64,000 nucleotides of DNA from Nodosilinea sp. FACHB-131 (GCF_014695395.1 NZ_JACJOF010000037.1:24686-88685); one strand, 5' to 3'; positions 26,750 to 37,624 are shown, numbered from the stretch's first letter. The notes: generated by a model not told the origin, from the letters alone. Translations and numbers: made by a program.

Positions 26750-27893
26750 TGTCAGGGAAAATCCTTGTGTAAGACGGGAAGCCGAATGCTAAAAAACGGC
26801 AGGTCGTTCCTGGAAATAAGGATGGCGACCATTGCGGAATAGCAGAAGAATAATAGCAAATAAATCTGCCCACTCGCACAATTAATTATAGTCAAGGTAT
26901 TAGAGGCTGTCACCTAAAAAATAAATGATTTAGATTGGCTTTTACTGATTTTATTTGTCCACTCGTTATCTACGCCAGGTGTAGGGCAGCTTCAGAAAAG
27001 TCAGGCCTTAAGACTCTGTCATTGCCTAGTGGGCAGAATATCTCAAGTTTGTGAGCGATTATTTAGACAAGCTTGGTCGTCTTTGATGGCTGATTAATGC
27101 CATTCCCTTATTCTCCCCACTACTCGTCTACCCTATTTTTATCGGAATTAGATTTGCTGAATGCTTAGGCAAAACCCCTCAGCCCTCGGCTTTCTTGTTT
27201 CAGGGACGGTAGGAACTGGAAAGGTTTGAGAAAAGACTTGTTGTAACGTTAGTCACTGCTGATCTCCCTGCCCTACAGAAAGGTGTGCAGGCTCATGCCT
27301 CCACTAAAGGTGAAAGTTTAGGAGGTTCTCAACCTTTTACTCACTCAAGGTAAGACCTTTGAAGCAATCCCTAAGACAGTAACTCGGCCAGAGCGAACCG
27401 CAATTTATCGCTAAAACCATTTAGCTTCCTAAATTCTCCAATTCTGAGAGATTTAGAACCGCCGACTCCTGTGGGGTTAGGGGCGAGGGCGAGACAAGAT
27501 TCACACTCACGAAGGCCATTGGCCTAACTAAACTTTCATTCGCTACAGGTTTTGTCCCGGGAGCTAAAGCCACAGTTTTGGCGGATAGAAAGGCCTAATT
27601 GGGTTCTCTGATCTGAGTTGTAAGCAGTTCGCTACAGGTTTGTAACCGTAAAATCGCTGTTTCGAGACCGCCCGAATCATGTCCATCTGCTGTTAAAACT
27701 TACCTGAAGAACGGAACCTCTTCAAGAACAGCCCAAACTGAGTAGGGGCAGCTATAAAGCTGTCCGTCGATAGAGGTACCGCGCTCCAGTAGCGGACTGC
27801 TAGGCCAAGGGAGCGCTGCGCTTACTCCGTTAGGTAAGGTGTTTTAACTAGTGGTTTAAGTGCCCTCAACCAATTGGTTCAAAAACTAGCGAG
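26750..27893. other. 1.1-kb gap without a supportable gene
   Basis: No frame looks coding. Visible items are a 14-bp direct repeat TTCGCTACAGGTTT (27539-27552 and 27628-27641), a small hairpin around 27739-27752 (CAGCT...AGCTG), and a short protein-like stretch at 27322-27413 (EVLNLLLTQGKTFEAIPK then TVTRPERTAIYR, bounded by stops) that may be a relic of a helix-turn-helix protein or transposase. The 5' region of cyabrB (minus strand) is in the left part. An unannotated small RNA is possible but nothing in the sequence proves it. Confidence 0.5.
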
Positions 27894-27945
27894 AGAAAGG
27901 CGCACCGTACTTGCCTAGGGCGTGGCAATGGCGCGCCTTTCTTTA
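27894..27945 (-). terminator. Candidate terminator downstream of acsA
   Basis: AGAAAGGCGC (27894-27903) pairs perfectly with GCGCCTTTCT (27933-27942) across a 29-nt loop. It lies about 40 bp past the acsA stop. Read on the minus strand the stem ends in CTTTCTCTCG, so the T run is poor; it may act in either direction. Confidence 0.5.
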
Positions 27946-27985
27946 AGGAAATGCTGAGTCTATCTAAAGCAGCCTAGACTGAGCG

Positions 27986-29953
<1,968 letters not shown>

Positions 29954-30380
29954 AGACAATGCCAAGTCTCTTGCGAACACAAATAACGTTAGACGAAAGC
30001 CGCTGTAGAAGGGCGGCGTCTCTTGAAAACCATACGATTTTTAGCGGCCTTTTGAACAGCAAGTACGGGTTCCGTAATGTTTTTTGGGACACTTGTCTAA
30101 AAAGAGAAATGACCATCTGCTGCAATGCCTAGACAAAATTCAGTACCTCAGCCCAAAGAACGCTAGCCCTCAGGAGATGGTGGCCTCTCTTACCGCCTAT
30201 TTTTGATTGCCTACCCCCCCTGCATCAACGTTTCAGCTTCGAACAAAAACCGTTTTCCGACCGGTCTAAGTGTATCTCTGTCCCCTGTTTTCAGAGCTGG
30301 TTCAGCTCAAACAGAACGGAATTTATCCCTGTTGTCGCAAAGATTAAACCAAAGGGCGATCACTACAAAGACCATACCGA

Positions 30381-30424
30381 TCCTTTACACCATGTCCAGT
30401 AACCCTAAGACTTGGTGTAAAGGA
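30381..30424. repeat. Perfect 12-bp inverted repeat
   Basis: TCCTTTACACCA (30381-30392) and TGGTGTAAAGGA (30413-30424) are exact inverted copies separated by 20 nt, about 430 bp upstream of acsA, in the gap 29954-30676 that shows no gene. The geometry suits a hairpin or a pair of operator half-sites. No T run follows, so it is not an ordinary terminator. Confidence 0.6.
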
Positions 30425-30676
30425 GCTGATTTTCCCACTGCCACTGATTCAATCAGAGTCGCTATCACCACTACGAAACGACTCGGGTCGAAATTGGGCA
30501 GCTCAAGTTTGCTGGGCGGTTGATCGCATCTTTAACTCAGGATTATCCATGGCTCAGTTGTTGTTGAGCAGTCGTTTAGGATGTCAGTGATCGGGTGTTT
30601 TAGCTGTGGCGGTGGGCTACTTAATTGTGGCTATGGCCTAGGAGCTTAGCGATCGCACCGGCCAGTTCCTTCGCCG

Positions 30677-30922
30677 CGCATCGGCATCAAAAAATTTATC
30701 TACAACCTCTAGGGCGACGCCGTAAACACCGCCAGCCGCATAGTGTCTGAGCAAATTCGAGTGCTAGAAACTACCTACAACTGCCTGAAAGCCACCTACA
30801 ACCGTGATCTGAGGGGCGAAGTCTGGGTCAAGGGCAAGGGGCAGATGCGCACCTCTTTCTGCGCCAAAAAAGACTGGCGACCGCCGCTAGGCCACTCTGA
30901 GCACTGGTCAACTAAACAATGA
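30677..30922 (+). pseudogene. Class III adenylate/guanylate cyclase, decayed C-terminal fragment
   Basis: Reading in one frame gives RIGI, then KKFIYNL, an in-frame TAG (30710) exactly where the family has Trp of the LWGDAVNTASR motif, then GDAVNTASRI, TTYNCLK, GEVWVKGKGQMRT and a stop at 30920-30922. These are the family's last catalytic blocks in the right order. The stretch between RIGI and KKFIYNL (normally about 10 residues, including the GPV/AGV segment) and part of the segment after NTASR are deleted, and the whole N-terminal part including the metal-binding Asp region is missing. It is a dead gene. Confidence 0.85.
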
Positions 30923-31037
30923 TTTGTTGTGGCTGGCCGGGTATGCTAAGCCAAGGGAGTTCTTTCAGGTAGCCAGCGATGCGCCTCGTGTCTATGGCTG
31001 GTTCCTTCAGTATCCTGTGCCACCACGTGAATGGTCT

Positions 31038-31451
31038 ATGACTACGGCTAAGGCATCTGTACCGGCGCAGCCCGCGCCCCCGCTCTCCGCCCAAGACGCA
31101 ATGCTGGAGAATATTATCGGAGTTGCTATCTTCGACTTCAGCGGTCTGCCCCGCGAGTATTTCATCACCGCCGACAACGAAAGTACGAGCTGGGTGCAGC
31201 TCGTATTTCAGGCCCTAGGGCTCAAATCGCTGCTGATGTCCTCGCTGAAGCTAGAGGGGTTCTCCCACATCTGCATTGAGCTAGACCAGCAAACTGCCTT
31301 TGTGGTACGCACCAAGGAGGAGTATGTAGCCCTGCTAACGCGCAAACCCCTGGTGTTCGCCACGGCCCAGGAGAGCGATCGCTTTAGCCACTGGGTGCGC
31401 CAGTTTGAGCGCATCCTGCTGCGCGAGCACAGCCGATTTATTCCGGCCTAA
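31038..31451 (+). CDS. Roadblock/LC7-like conserved cyanobacterial protein
   Basis: 137 aa from the in-frame ATG at 31038. The core runs MLENIIGVAIFDFSGLPREYF, WVQLVFQALGLKSLLMSSL, LEGFSHICIEL, then TAFVVRTKEEYVALL, which fits the alternating helix-strand pattern of Roadblock/LC7 domains that partner small GTPases or two-component proteins. The final ~30 residues (FSHWVRQFERILLREH) form a helix. An upstream extension of the frame overlaps the dead cyclase region and is unlikely to be translated. Function is unknown, but the family is widespread in cyanobacteria. Confidence 0.8.
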   Translation: MTTAKASVPAQPAPPLSAQDAMLENIIGVAIFDFSGLPREYFITADNESTSWVQLVFQALGLKSLLMSSLKLEGFSHICIELDQQTAFVVRTKEEYVALLTRKPLVFATAQESDRFSHWVRQFERILLREHSRFIPA

Positions 31452-31461
31452 AGGGGCATAG

Positions 31462-31524
31462 GGTGCAGGGTTTAGGGTGAAAGGGTTGGCTGAATGCTTG
31501 CGATTCTGCCCTAAACCCTGCACC
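31462..31524. repeat. Intergenic inverted repeat, GGTGCAGGGTTTAGGG
   Basis: GGTGCAGGGTTTAGGG (31462-31477) pairs perfectly with CCCTAAACCCTGCACC (31509-31524) across a 31-nt loop, between two convergent genes. It shares the GGTGCAGGG and AGGGTTTA elements with the stem at 9219-9278, so the two seem to be members of one repeat family. Confidence 0.75.
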
Positions 31525-31537
31525 TTAGACCCTAAAA

Positions 31538-31885
31538 CTAAGGCAAAAACCGATCTAACGCAGCTTTAAGCTCGGCAATTTCTTCCTCAATGTTGCCGTC
31601 TTCGGCAGCGCGACCAATGCACTCGGTCAGGTGCTCATCGAGAATGATGCGGGCGACGCGATCGAGTGCCCCCCGCACCGCCGCCACCTGCACCAGCACG
31701 TCTGGGCAGGGCCGGCTTTCCTGCACCATAGTCTTAATGCCGCGAATGTGGCCCTCAATGCGGGCCAGCCGATTGACAATTCGCCGCAGCGATTCTGGGT
31801 CATGGACGTGGGGATGAGCCCTGGTATCACCGGTGGGCTCGACCTCGTGCAGGTGGGAATGGGGAGTGGGGCTCGGGTTATGCAA
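31538..31885 (-). CDS. CsoR/InrS-family metal-sensing repressor
   Basis: 115 aa. A His-rich N-terminus (His at 2, 9, 11, 13, 24, 26, 28) leads into the all-helical DUF156 fold: RIVNRLARIEGHIRGIKTMV, the first ligand Cys60 in RPCPDVL, and His85 and Cys89 in LDEHLTEC. This is the Cys-His-Cys pattern of Cu(I)-sensing CsoR, but the His-rich tail and overall sequence fit cyanobacterial Ni-sensing InrS. Such repressors leave DNA when metal binds and usually control an efflux gene; none is adjacent here. Confidence 0.9.
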   Translation of the reverse strand: MHNPSPTPHSHLHEVEPTGDTRAHPHVHDPESLRRIVNRLARIEGHIRGIKTMVQESRPCPDVLVQVAAVRGALDRVARIILDEHLTECIGRAAEDGNIEEEIAELKAALDRFLP

Positions 31886-31951
31886 TGGAATCTGAGAATG
31901 AATAACACACGGACAAAGGCGGCTCAGCTGTAAAGCTGGCTTAGTGCCGCC

Positions 31952-32371
31952 CTACTGGGGCGGCGAAAATCCTGACAGGGTAGCTAAGTCCTCTAAAGAC
32001 TTAACCCCTGGGGAGAGCTGACCATCAATTTCCCAAGTGGGATATCCCTGAATGCCCTTTTGCTCACACAGCTCTGGCTGCGGGTTGTCGCCATCGGCGG
32101 CACACTCTACGTAGGGCACTTGCTCCACAGCCTCACCAAACATCGCCTTCTGATCAGCGCAGTGGGGGCACCAATAAGCCCCGTACATTACGCTTCCGGT
32201 GTCGGCTAAGTGCTGAGCCAGCTGGGCTTCGTAGCTGGTGGTGCCGGTAACGGTTTGGGTAGGCTCAGGCCCACATCCAGCCAACAGCAGAGTACCCAGC
32301 GCTAACCCTCCCAGCCAGGAGACGTTCAGCAGGGGCTGAGGCCAAGAACGAACGCGGTGCAGTGAAACCAT
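31952..32371 (-). CDS. Thioredoxin-fold lipoprotein (VKOR-partner-like)
   Basis: About 139 aa from the ATG at 32371 (a TTG at 32389 would add six). A lipoprotein signal peptide ends in LLLAGC, so the mature protein is lipid-anchored outside the cytoplasm. The domain has the redox motif WCPHC in MYGAYWCPHCADQK, a second Cys pair (VECAADG, LCEQKGI) and the GYPTWEIDG strand. It matches the Trx half that is fused to VKOR in many cyanobacteria and plants (LTO1 type) and oxidises or isomerises lumenal cysteines. Here it stands without the VKOR membrane domain. It is 76 bp from tsaD on the same strand. Confidence 0.85.
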   Translation of the reverse strand: MVSLHRVRSWPQPLLNVSWLGGLALGTLLLAGCGPEPTQTVTGTTSYEAQLAQHLADTGSVMYGAYWCPHCADQKAMFGEAVEQVPYVECAADGDNPQPELCEQKGIQGYPTWEIDGQLSPGVKSLEDLATLSGFSPPQ

Positions 32372-32447
32372 AACGCTTAACCAACACAACCCTAAGCTGG
32401 TGGGTGGGCGATCGCCTACCCGCTAGCCGTTGAACCCCAGTGTAGCG

Positions 32448-33506
32448 TCAAGCCACGGCGATAGGCGCGTAAAGCTCCATAACCCGTGCCAGGTCGAGAC
32501 GCGACTGGGCTCCCAGGGCAAAGCCTGAGCAATGCCCCTGGTTCAGGTGGTCGGCGGCCGCGCAGCCGATCATCGCGGCATTGTCGGTACAGAGGCTAAG
32601 GGGCGGAAATAGCACCTGCAGGCCGTGATCGACGGCTGCCTGTTGGAGGTGCTGGCGCAGACCGCTGTTGGCAGCAACTCCACCCCCTACCGCCACAGTG
32701 GTCAGGCCGTAGGCCTGGGCACAGGCCACCACCCGGCGGGTCAGACTGCGGGCCACTGTGGCCTGGAAACTGGCGGCCAAGTCGGCTACCGGTAGGGGAT
32801 CAACCCCATCTGCCCTAAGTTTTTCCACCAGTCGCAGCATCGCCGTCTTTAGCCCGCTAAAGCTGGAGTCGTAGGGGTGGAAGCCCCCCTCGGGGCGCGA
32901 AATATTGCCTTCGGGCAGCGGGAACGCCTGAGGATTGCCAGTCTGGGCCAGCTGGTCGATGATGGGGCCGCCGGGATAGTCCAGCTCCATGAGGCGCGCT
33001 ACCTTATCAAAGGCTTCCCCAGCGGCGTCGTCACGGGTTTGGCCCAGGGTCTGGTACTGGCCGCAGCCTTTGACATAGATCAGGCTGGTGTGCCCCCCTG
33101 ACACCAGCAGGCACAGGTAAGGGGGCTCCAGATCAGGGCTGGCCAGATAGTTAGCGTAGACATGCCCCTCCAGATGGTGAATCCCTAGGAAGGGCTTGCG
33201 GTGCACCATAGCCAGGGTTTTGCCCGCTGTTAGCCCTACCAATAGAGCGCCTACTAAGCCTGGGGTGCAGGTGGCGGCGACCCCATCAATGGCGGTCCAG
33301 CCCAGTCCAGCTTGGTCTAGGGCCGCACTGATACTTTCCCCCAGCGTGACGACATGGTGTCGCGAGGCTACCTCGGGCACAATGCCGCCGTAGGGTTGGT
33401 GAATGGCAATCTGCGAAGCAACGACGTTGCTGAGGACGGTGCGATCGCGCACCACCGCCGCCGCTGTCTCATCACAGCTAGTTTCTATCGCTAAAATCGT
33501 CGCCAT
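32448..33506 (-). CDS. tsaD: tRNA N6-threonylcarbamoyladenosine transferase
   Basis: 352 aa. It transfers the threonylcarbamoyl group to A37 of ANN-decoding tRNAs, with TsaB and TsaE. Motifs: [15 protein letters not shown], the metal-binding [56 protein letters not shown] and the CTDNAAMIG ending. Length is normal. It is the first gene of a possible minus-strand run with the Trx lipoprotein and the metal sensor. Confidence 0.97.
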   Translation of the reverse strand: MATILAIETSCDETAAAVVRDRTVLSNVVASQIAIHQPYGGIVPEVASRHHVVTLGESISAALDQAGLGWTAIDGVAATCTPGLVGALLVGLTAGKTLAMVHRKPFLGIHHLEGHVYANYLASPDLEPPYLCLLVSGGHTSLIYVKGCGQYQTLGQTRDDAAGEAFDKVARLMELDYPGGPIIDQLAQTGNPQAFPLPEGNISRPEGGFHPYDSSFSGLKTAMLRLVEKLRADGVDPLPVADLAASFQATVARSLTRRVVACAQAYGLTTVAVGGGVAANSGLRQHLQQAAVDHGLQVLFPPLSLCTDNAAMIGCAAADHLNQGHCSGFALGAQSRLDLARVMELYAPIAVA

Positions 33507-33724
33507 GGGGGTTGTGCTTAAAAGAGAACTAGAGTAAGCCGCAAAAGCGAATTAGAGTAAGGCGCGCCGTAATTTGTAGAGATGTAAACACCCCACCGAT
33601 ATTAGCTTTACGGGGGTTCGACCGCGAGGTATTATGGCGACCAAGTTGGGTGAATTTTTGTTCAAAAAACTTAACTTTACGTTCAAATCGCCCTAGTTTC
33701 TTCGGTAATTAAAAGGAACAGTTT

Positions 33725-34225
33725 ATGCGACGGTTTTTTGCTGTAGCGCTTGTAGTGTTTCTCTGGTTCGGGTTTGCCCCCCCGGCTTCCGCTAGCCTGG
33801 CTGGCGACAACGTAGCCGGCCTTACCCCCTGTGGTCAGAACGAGGCATTTCTGAAGCGAGCCGCTGGTGCCAAGACCGAATCGGCCAAAGCTCGGTTCGA
33901 CTTTTATGGTAGCTCTACCCTGCTGTGCGGCAGCGATGGCCTACCCCACTTGGTGGTAGACGGCGATCTGGCCCATGCCGGTGAGTTTCTCATCCCTAGT
34001 CTGTTGTTTCTCTACATCGCTGGGTGGATTGGCTGGGTAGGTCGCGCCTACCTCATCACGGTACGTGGTGACAAGAATCCCGAAGAAAAGGAAGTCGTTA
34101 TTGATGTGCCCCTGGCTATCAAGACCATGTTAACTGGGTTTGCCTGGCCGCTACTTGCCTTCAAAGACATTGCTAGCGGGGCTATGTTTGCTAAGAACGA
34201 AGAGATCACTGTATCTCCTCGCTAG
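33725..34225 (+). CDS. psaF: Photosystem I subunit III (PsaF)
   Basis: 166 aa including a signal peptide ([20 protein letters not shown], cleavage near ASA) that sends the N-terminus to the thylakoid lumen. The mature protein begins with the lumenal [10 protein letters not shown] region, followed by [16 protein letters not shown] and the [19 protein letters not shown] membrane helix, and ends near GFAWPLLAF. PsaF is near the plastocyanin/cytochrome c6 docking side. AAGGA lies 8 bp before the ATG. It is first in a psaF-psaJ-psaL run. The 218-bp upstream region is AT-rich near 33655-33720 and should contain the light-regulated promoter. Confidence 0.98.
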   Translation: MRRFFAVALVVFLWFGFAPPASASLAGDNVAGLTPCGQNEAFLKRAAGAKTESAKARFDFYGSSTLLCGSDGLPHLVVDGDLAHAGEFLIPSLLFLYIAGWIGWVGRAYLITVRGDKNPEEKEVVIDVPLAIKTMLTGFAWPLLAFKDIASGAMFAKNEEITVSPR

Positions 34226-34288
34226 GTAAATCTCCCGCTGATTCCCAGAATAACGACTCCCCAGAATAAGACCCAGGAGAATTAGACC

Positions 34289-34414
34289 ATGAACAACGGC
34301 CTGCCTCGGTATCTATCAACTGCCCCGGTGTTGCTGACCGTGTGGATGTTGATTCACGCCGGTATTTTGATCGAATTCAATCGCTTCTTTCCCGACTTGC
34401 TGCTACACCCCTAG
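34289..34414 (+). CDS. psaJ: Photosystem I subunit IX (PsaJ)
   Basis: 41 aa, single membrane helix. The reading is [20 protein letters not shown], then [21 protein letters not shown], an unmistakable PsaJ sequence with the conserved YLSTAPVL start and FPDLL end. AGGAG at 34275-34279 is 9 bp before the ATG. It is 63 bp after psaF and binds at its side in photosystem I. The gene is easily missed because of its length. Confidence 0.97.
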   Translation: MNNGLPRYLSTAPVLLTVWMLIHAGILIEFNRFFPDLLLHP

Positions 34415-34539
34415 GGAAAGACCTCGTGAGGCAGTCCTCGCGAACACGCTCTAGAGATGGTTTTTGGAGACTTAACAGCATCTGGAAACCGTCTTTATCT
34501 ATTTGCTGTGATCTTGTTTGAGTTGGAGAAACTTCCCCC

Positions 34540-35022
34540 ATGACAGACCTCATTCAGCCCGCTGGGGATCCACAAATCGGCAACCTAGAGACGCCGATTA
34601 ATTCCTCTGGGTTTTCAAAGGCTTTTATTGGCAATCTGCCCGCCTACCGCAAGGGGCTTTCCCCCCAGCGGCGCGGCTTAGAAATTGGCATGGCCCATGG
34701 CTATTTTCTCTACGGTCCCTTTGCCCTACTCGGCCCCCTGCGCGATTCTGAAATTCCCGGCCTAGCTGGGTTGCTGAGCGCGGCGGGCCTAGTGGTGATT
34801 TTGACCGCCTGCCTGTCAATTTACTCAGGTTCTGGCCTTAACCACTCCGTTACTAAAGCCACCACCCCCTTCCCCCCTCCCGCCAGCCTCGAATCTGATG
34901 AAGGCTGGAGCGAGTTTGCCGGTAGCTTTTTGATCGGCGGCATTGGCGGAGCTACCTTCGCCTACCTGCTGGCGGCTAATCTGCCCATTCTGACCACTCT
35001 AGTCAGCGGCGGCCATAGCTAA
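34540..35022 (+). CDS. psaL: Photosystem I subunit XI (PsaL)
   Basis: 160 aa. PsaL sits at the interface between photosystem I monomers and decides oligomer form. Hallmarks are IGNLETPINSSGF, FIGNLPAYRKGLSPQRRGLEIGMAHGYF (read here in parts), GPFALLGPLRD and two membrane helices after it, ending AANLPILTTLV. It is 125 bp downstream of psaJ on the same strand and is followed by a strong terminator with no psaI between. Its placement right after psaF-psaJ is discussed under findings. Confidence 0.98.
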   Translation: MTDLIQPAGDPQIGNLETPINSSGFSKAFIGNLPAYRKGLSPQRRGLEIGMAHGYFLYGPFALLGPLRDSEIPGLAGLLSAAGLVVILTACLSIYSGSGLNHSVTKATTPFPPPASLESDEGWSEFAGSFLIGGIGGATFAYLLAANLPILTTLVSGGHS

Positions 35023-35050
35023 GCTTGCCTCTGTAATCTATATTCTGTAA

Positions 35051-35094
35051 ACAGCAGGGGCGATGGATCGCAGTCCATCGCCCCTGCTGTTTTT
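35051..35094 (+). terminator. Strong Rho-independent terminator after psaL
   Basis: A perfect 17-bp stem (ACAGCAGGGGCGATGGA at 35051-35067 with its complement at 35074-35090), loop TCGCAG, then a T run to 35094. It closes the psaF-psaJ-psaL unit. Confidence 0.95.
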
Positions 35095-35222
35095 AAGTGC
35101 GGTATGGACAATCAGGCGTAGCCTGTACCATTGGGAGAACAACGTTTTTCCAATGATTTTTGTGTGCTGAATGCTGAAACTGGGCAAAGCGAAGCATGCC
35201 CGACCTACTGCTAGGAGCTGTT

Positions 35223-36452
35223 CTACAACGGGCCGATCGCCTCTACCGCTGCTTCCACCGCTAGGGCCACATGGGTCCAGTGGGTGCCGCCCTGGCAGTA
35301 AACGATATAGGGTTCTCGTAGAGGGCCGTCAGCCGATAGTTCTGAGGTGCTGCCGTCGATAAAGGTGCCCCCAGCCATTACCAGCTCGCTGTCGTAGCCG
35401 GGCATGGCAGCCGGTACGGGTTCGACATAGGCGTCGATGGGAGAATGCTGTTGTACGGCCTTACAAAAGGCGATCAGCTTCTCGGGTGACCCTAGGCGAA
35501 TGGCCTGGATCACGTCGCGCTGGGATGCACTGGGGTCTGGATTGACGGGGTACCCTAGGGCAGCAAAGGTGGCCGCTAGAAGATAATTGCCCTTCATGGC
35601 TTCACCAACCATTTGGGGAGCTAAGAATAGTCCCTGATAAAGCAGGCGGTTGAGGTTGAGGCTAGAACCACCGCTGGCCCCAATGCCAGGGGCGGTAAGA
35701 CGGCAGGCGGCCGCTGCAACTAGGTCGGCCCGACCAGCGATGTAGCCACCGGTGGGGGCAATGGTGCCGCCGGGGTTTTTGATCAGCGATCCGGCCATGA
35801 GATCGGCGCCAACGGCAGTAGGCTCACGGTCTTCTAAAAATTCGCCATAGCAGTTATCGACAAAACAGACAACGGTGGAATTCTGGCCTTTTACCGTAGC
35901 CACGATCTTTTCGATTTCGGCTATGGTGAGGGATGACCGCCAGCTGTAGCCGCACGATCGCTGGATGTGCACCAGTCGGGTTTTTGGCCCCACTGCTGTC
36001 GCTAGGGCATCCCAGTCGAGGGTGTGGTCAGCGGTCAATGGTAACTCTCGATAGGACACCCCAAACTCGGCCAAGGACCCCTGGCCTTTGCTCCGTAAGC
36101 CAATTACCTCTTCAAGGGTGTCGTAGGGAGTGCCTGCTACGGCTAGCATTTCATCCCCAGGGCGCAGCACGCCGAACAGGGCGCAGGCGATCGCGTGGGT
36201 GCCTGAGACAAACTGCGATCGCACCAGGGCGGCCTCCGCCTGCACTATGTCGGCAAAGACGCGATCGAGGGTGTCACGCCCCAGATCGTCGTGCCCGTAG
36301 CCCGACACGCTGTTAAAGTGGTGACTTCCCACCCGATGCTGTCGAAATGCCCCTAATACTCGCGCTAGATTTTGCTTGACCTGAGCGTCAATTCCATAAA
36401 ATATTGGAAGAAGGGTCGAGTCAGAGGGCATCATCAGGTTTGATTGTTGCAA
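35223..36452 (-). CDS. PLP-dependent methionine gamma-lyase/aluminium-resistance family protein
   Basis: 409 aa, fold-type I PLP enzyme of the Met_gamma_lyase family (PF06838 type), often labelled cystathionine beta-lyase involved in aluminium resistance. Typical parts: FNSVSGYGHDDLGRDTLD, VRSQFVSGTHAIACALFG, VAGTPYDTLEEVIG, VHIQRSCGYSWR, VDNCYGEF and the PLP-lysine SLIKNPGGTIAPTGGYIAG. The true substrate in cyanobacteria is not established. The first six codons may be a slightly long start (Met7 and Met8 are alternatives). Confidence 0.93.
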   Translation of the reverse strand: MQQSNLMMPSDSTLLPIFYGIDAQVKQNLARVLGAFRQHRVGSHHFNSVSGYGHDDLGRDTLDRVFADIVQAEAALVRSQFVSGTHAIACALFGVLRPGDEMLAVAGTPYDTLEEVIGLRSKGQGSLAEFGVSYRELPLTADHTLDWDALATAVGPKTRLVHIQRSCGYSWRSSLTIAEIEKIVATVKGQNSTVVCFVDNCYGEFLEDREPTAVGADLMAGSLIKNPGGTIAPTGGYIAGRADLVAAAACRLTAPGIGASGGSSLNLNRLLYQGLFLAPQMVGEAMKGNYLLAATFAALGYPVNPDPSASQRDVIQAIRLGSPEKLIAFCKAVQQHSPIDAYVEPVPAAMPGYDSELVMAGGTFIDGSTSELSADGPLREPYIVYCQGGTHWTHVALAVEAAVEAIGPL

Positions 36453-36573
36453 TGGTTAAATTTTTTCGTTAAGAAACAGGGGTAACTATTGTCCCCTACA
36501 TTTACTCTGCCTGAGCAAAATTCTTACTGAGGATTCCTGCTGGGGCGCTTGTCCAAAATTCTGAGATTTCTGC

Positions 36574-37395
36574 ATGACTGCTGTAACTACCGAGCGTTTG
36601 TCCCGCGATTGGGTCACCCTTGGCTTCATGATTTTTGTCCACAGCATGGCGGCCCTGGCGTTTCTGCCCGCTAACTTTTCCTGGGCGGCGATCGGGGTAG
36701 CACTGCTGCTCCACTGGTTCACCGGCTGCCTGGGTATTACCCTGGGTTGGCACCGACTGGTGTCTCACCGTAGCTTTACGGTGCCCAAGTGGCTGGAGTA
36801 CTTTTTTGTTTTTTGCGGCACCCTGGCTTGCCAGCACGGCCCAATTATGTGGGTCGGCCTACACCGCCACCACCATGCTTACTCTGACCAGAGCCTCGAC
36901 CACCACGACTCTAACAAGGGTTTTTGGTGGAGCCATATGGGTTGGATGCTGCGCGACGTGCCGGCCCGCCACGAGGTTGACCGTTTCATCCGCGATATCA
37001 AAGACGATCGCTTCTACCTGTTCTGCGAAAAGTATTTCCTGCTGCTTCAAGTTGGTCTCGGCGTAGTGCTTTACGCCCTGGGCGGCTGGCCCTTTGTGCT
37101 GTGGGGCATCTTTGTGCGGCTGGTGGCGGTTTACCACTGCACTTGGCTAGTGAATAGTGCCACCCACAAGTTTGGCTACCGCAGCCACGAGACCGAGGAC
37201 AAATCAACCAACTGCTGGTGGGTGGCCGTGCTCACCTACGGTGAGGGCTGGCACAACAACCACCATGCCTATCAGTACTCGGCCCGCCACGGCCTCAAAT
37301 GGTGGGAAGTTGACATGACCTGGATGACCATTCGCCTGCTTGAAACGGTCGGTCTGGCCAAAAAAGTCAAGCTAGCTGGCTCTACTGAAAACTAG
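36574..37395 (+). CDS. desC: Acyl-lipid delta-9 fatty acid desaturase
   Basis: 273 aa membrane di-iron enzyme that introduces the first double bond into stearoyl chains on glycerolipids, using ferredoxin. The three histidine boxes are HRLVSH, HRHHH and HNNHH, with the GWHRLVSHRSF context and hydrophobic helices between. The length fits DesC rather than DesA/DesB. Such genes are often cold-induced. A perfect-looking terminator follows at 37413. Confidence 0.95.
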   Translation: MTAVTTERLSRDWVTLGFMIFVHSMAALAFLPANFSWAAIGVALLLHWFTGCLGITLGWHRLVSHRSFTVPKWLEYFFVFCGTLACQHGPIMWVGLHRHHHAYSDQSLDHHDSNKGFWWSHMGWMLRDVPARHEVDRFIRDIKDDRFYLFCEKYFLLLQVGLGVVLYALGGWPFVLWGIFVRLVAVYHCTWLVNSATHKFGYRSHETEDKSTNCWWVAVLTYGEGWHNNHHAYQYSARHGLKWWEVDMTWMTIRLLETVGLAKKVKLAGSTEN

Positions 37396-37412
37396 ATCAT
37401 CGGTTCCAAACC

Positions 37413-37457
37413 ATTAAAAAGCTGGGTTAGTACAGGTTACTAATCCAGCTTTTTAAT
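37413..37457 (+). terminator. Rho-independent terminator after desC
   Basis: A 20-bp near-perfect stem (ATTAAAAAGCTGGGTTAGTA at 37413-37432 against 37438-37457, one G-T-type mismatch), loop CAGGT. The stem has A and T tracts on both sides, so it can work in both directions. Confidence 0.9.
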
Positions 37458-37624
37458 TGTAACGCCAGCAGAATTCTTCAATGTTTCGCTAGCATCAAAC
37501 TCTTCGATGCTTCTTTGAACGGGCTGAACGACTCAATAAGTAACTGAACCTAAAGTCAGTCGTTTGAGTTTAAGAAAAAATTGCAGTTTCAAATCACCTA
37601 CGCAAATTTTGACGGTTAGCTGGT

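Noticed and set aside
30203..30523. 106-aa plus-strand frame upstream of the cyclase relic
   Set aside because: Composition looks random, no family resemblance, no ribosome site.
33640..33720. Possible HLR1 (RpaB) site upstream of psaF
   Set aside because: TTAACTTTACGTTCAAA has only partial similarity to the paired GTTACA-type consensus; not enough to call.
34441..34500. Weak inverted pairing between psaJ and psaL
   Set aside because: GATGGTTTTTGGA against TCTGGAAACCGTC needs many G-T pairs; too weak to call a terminator or attenuator.
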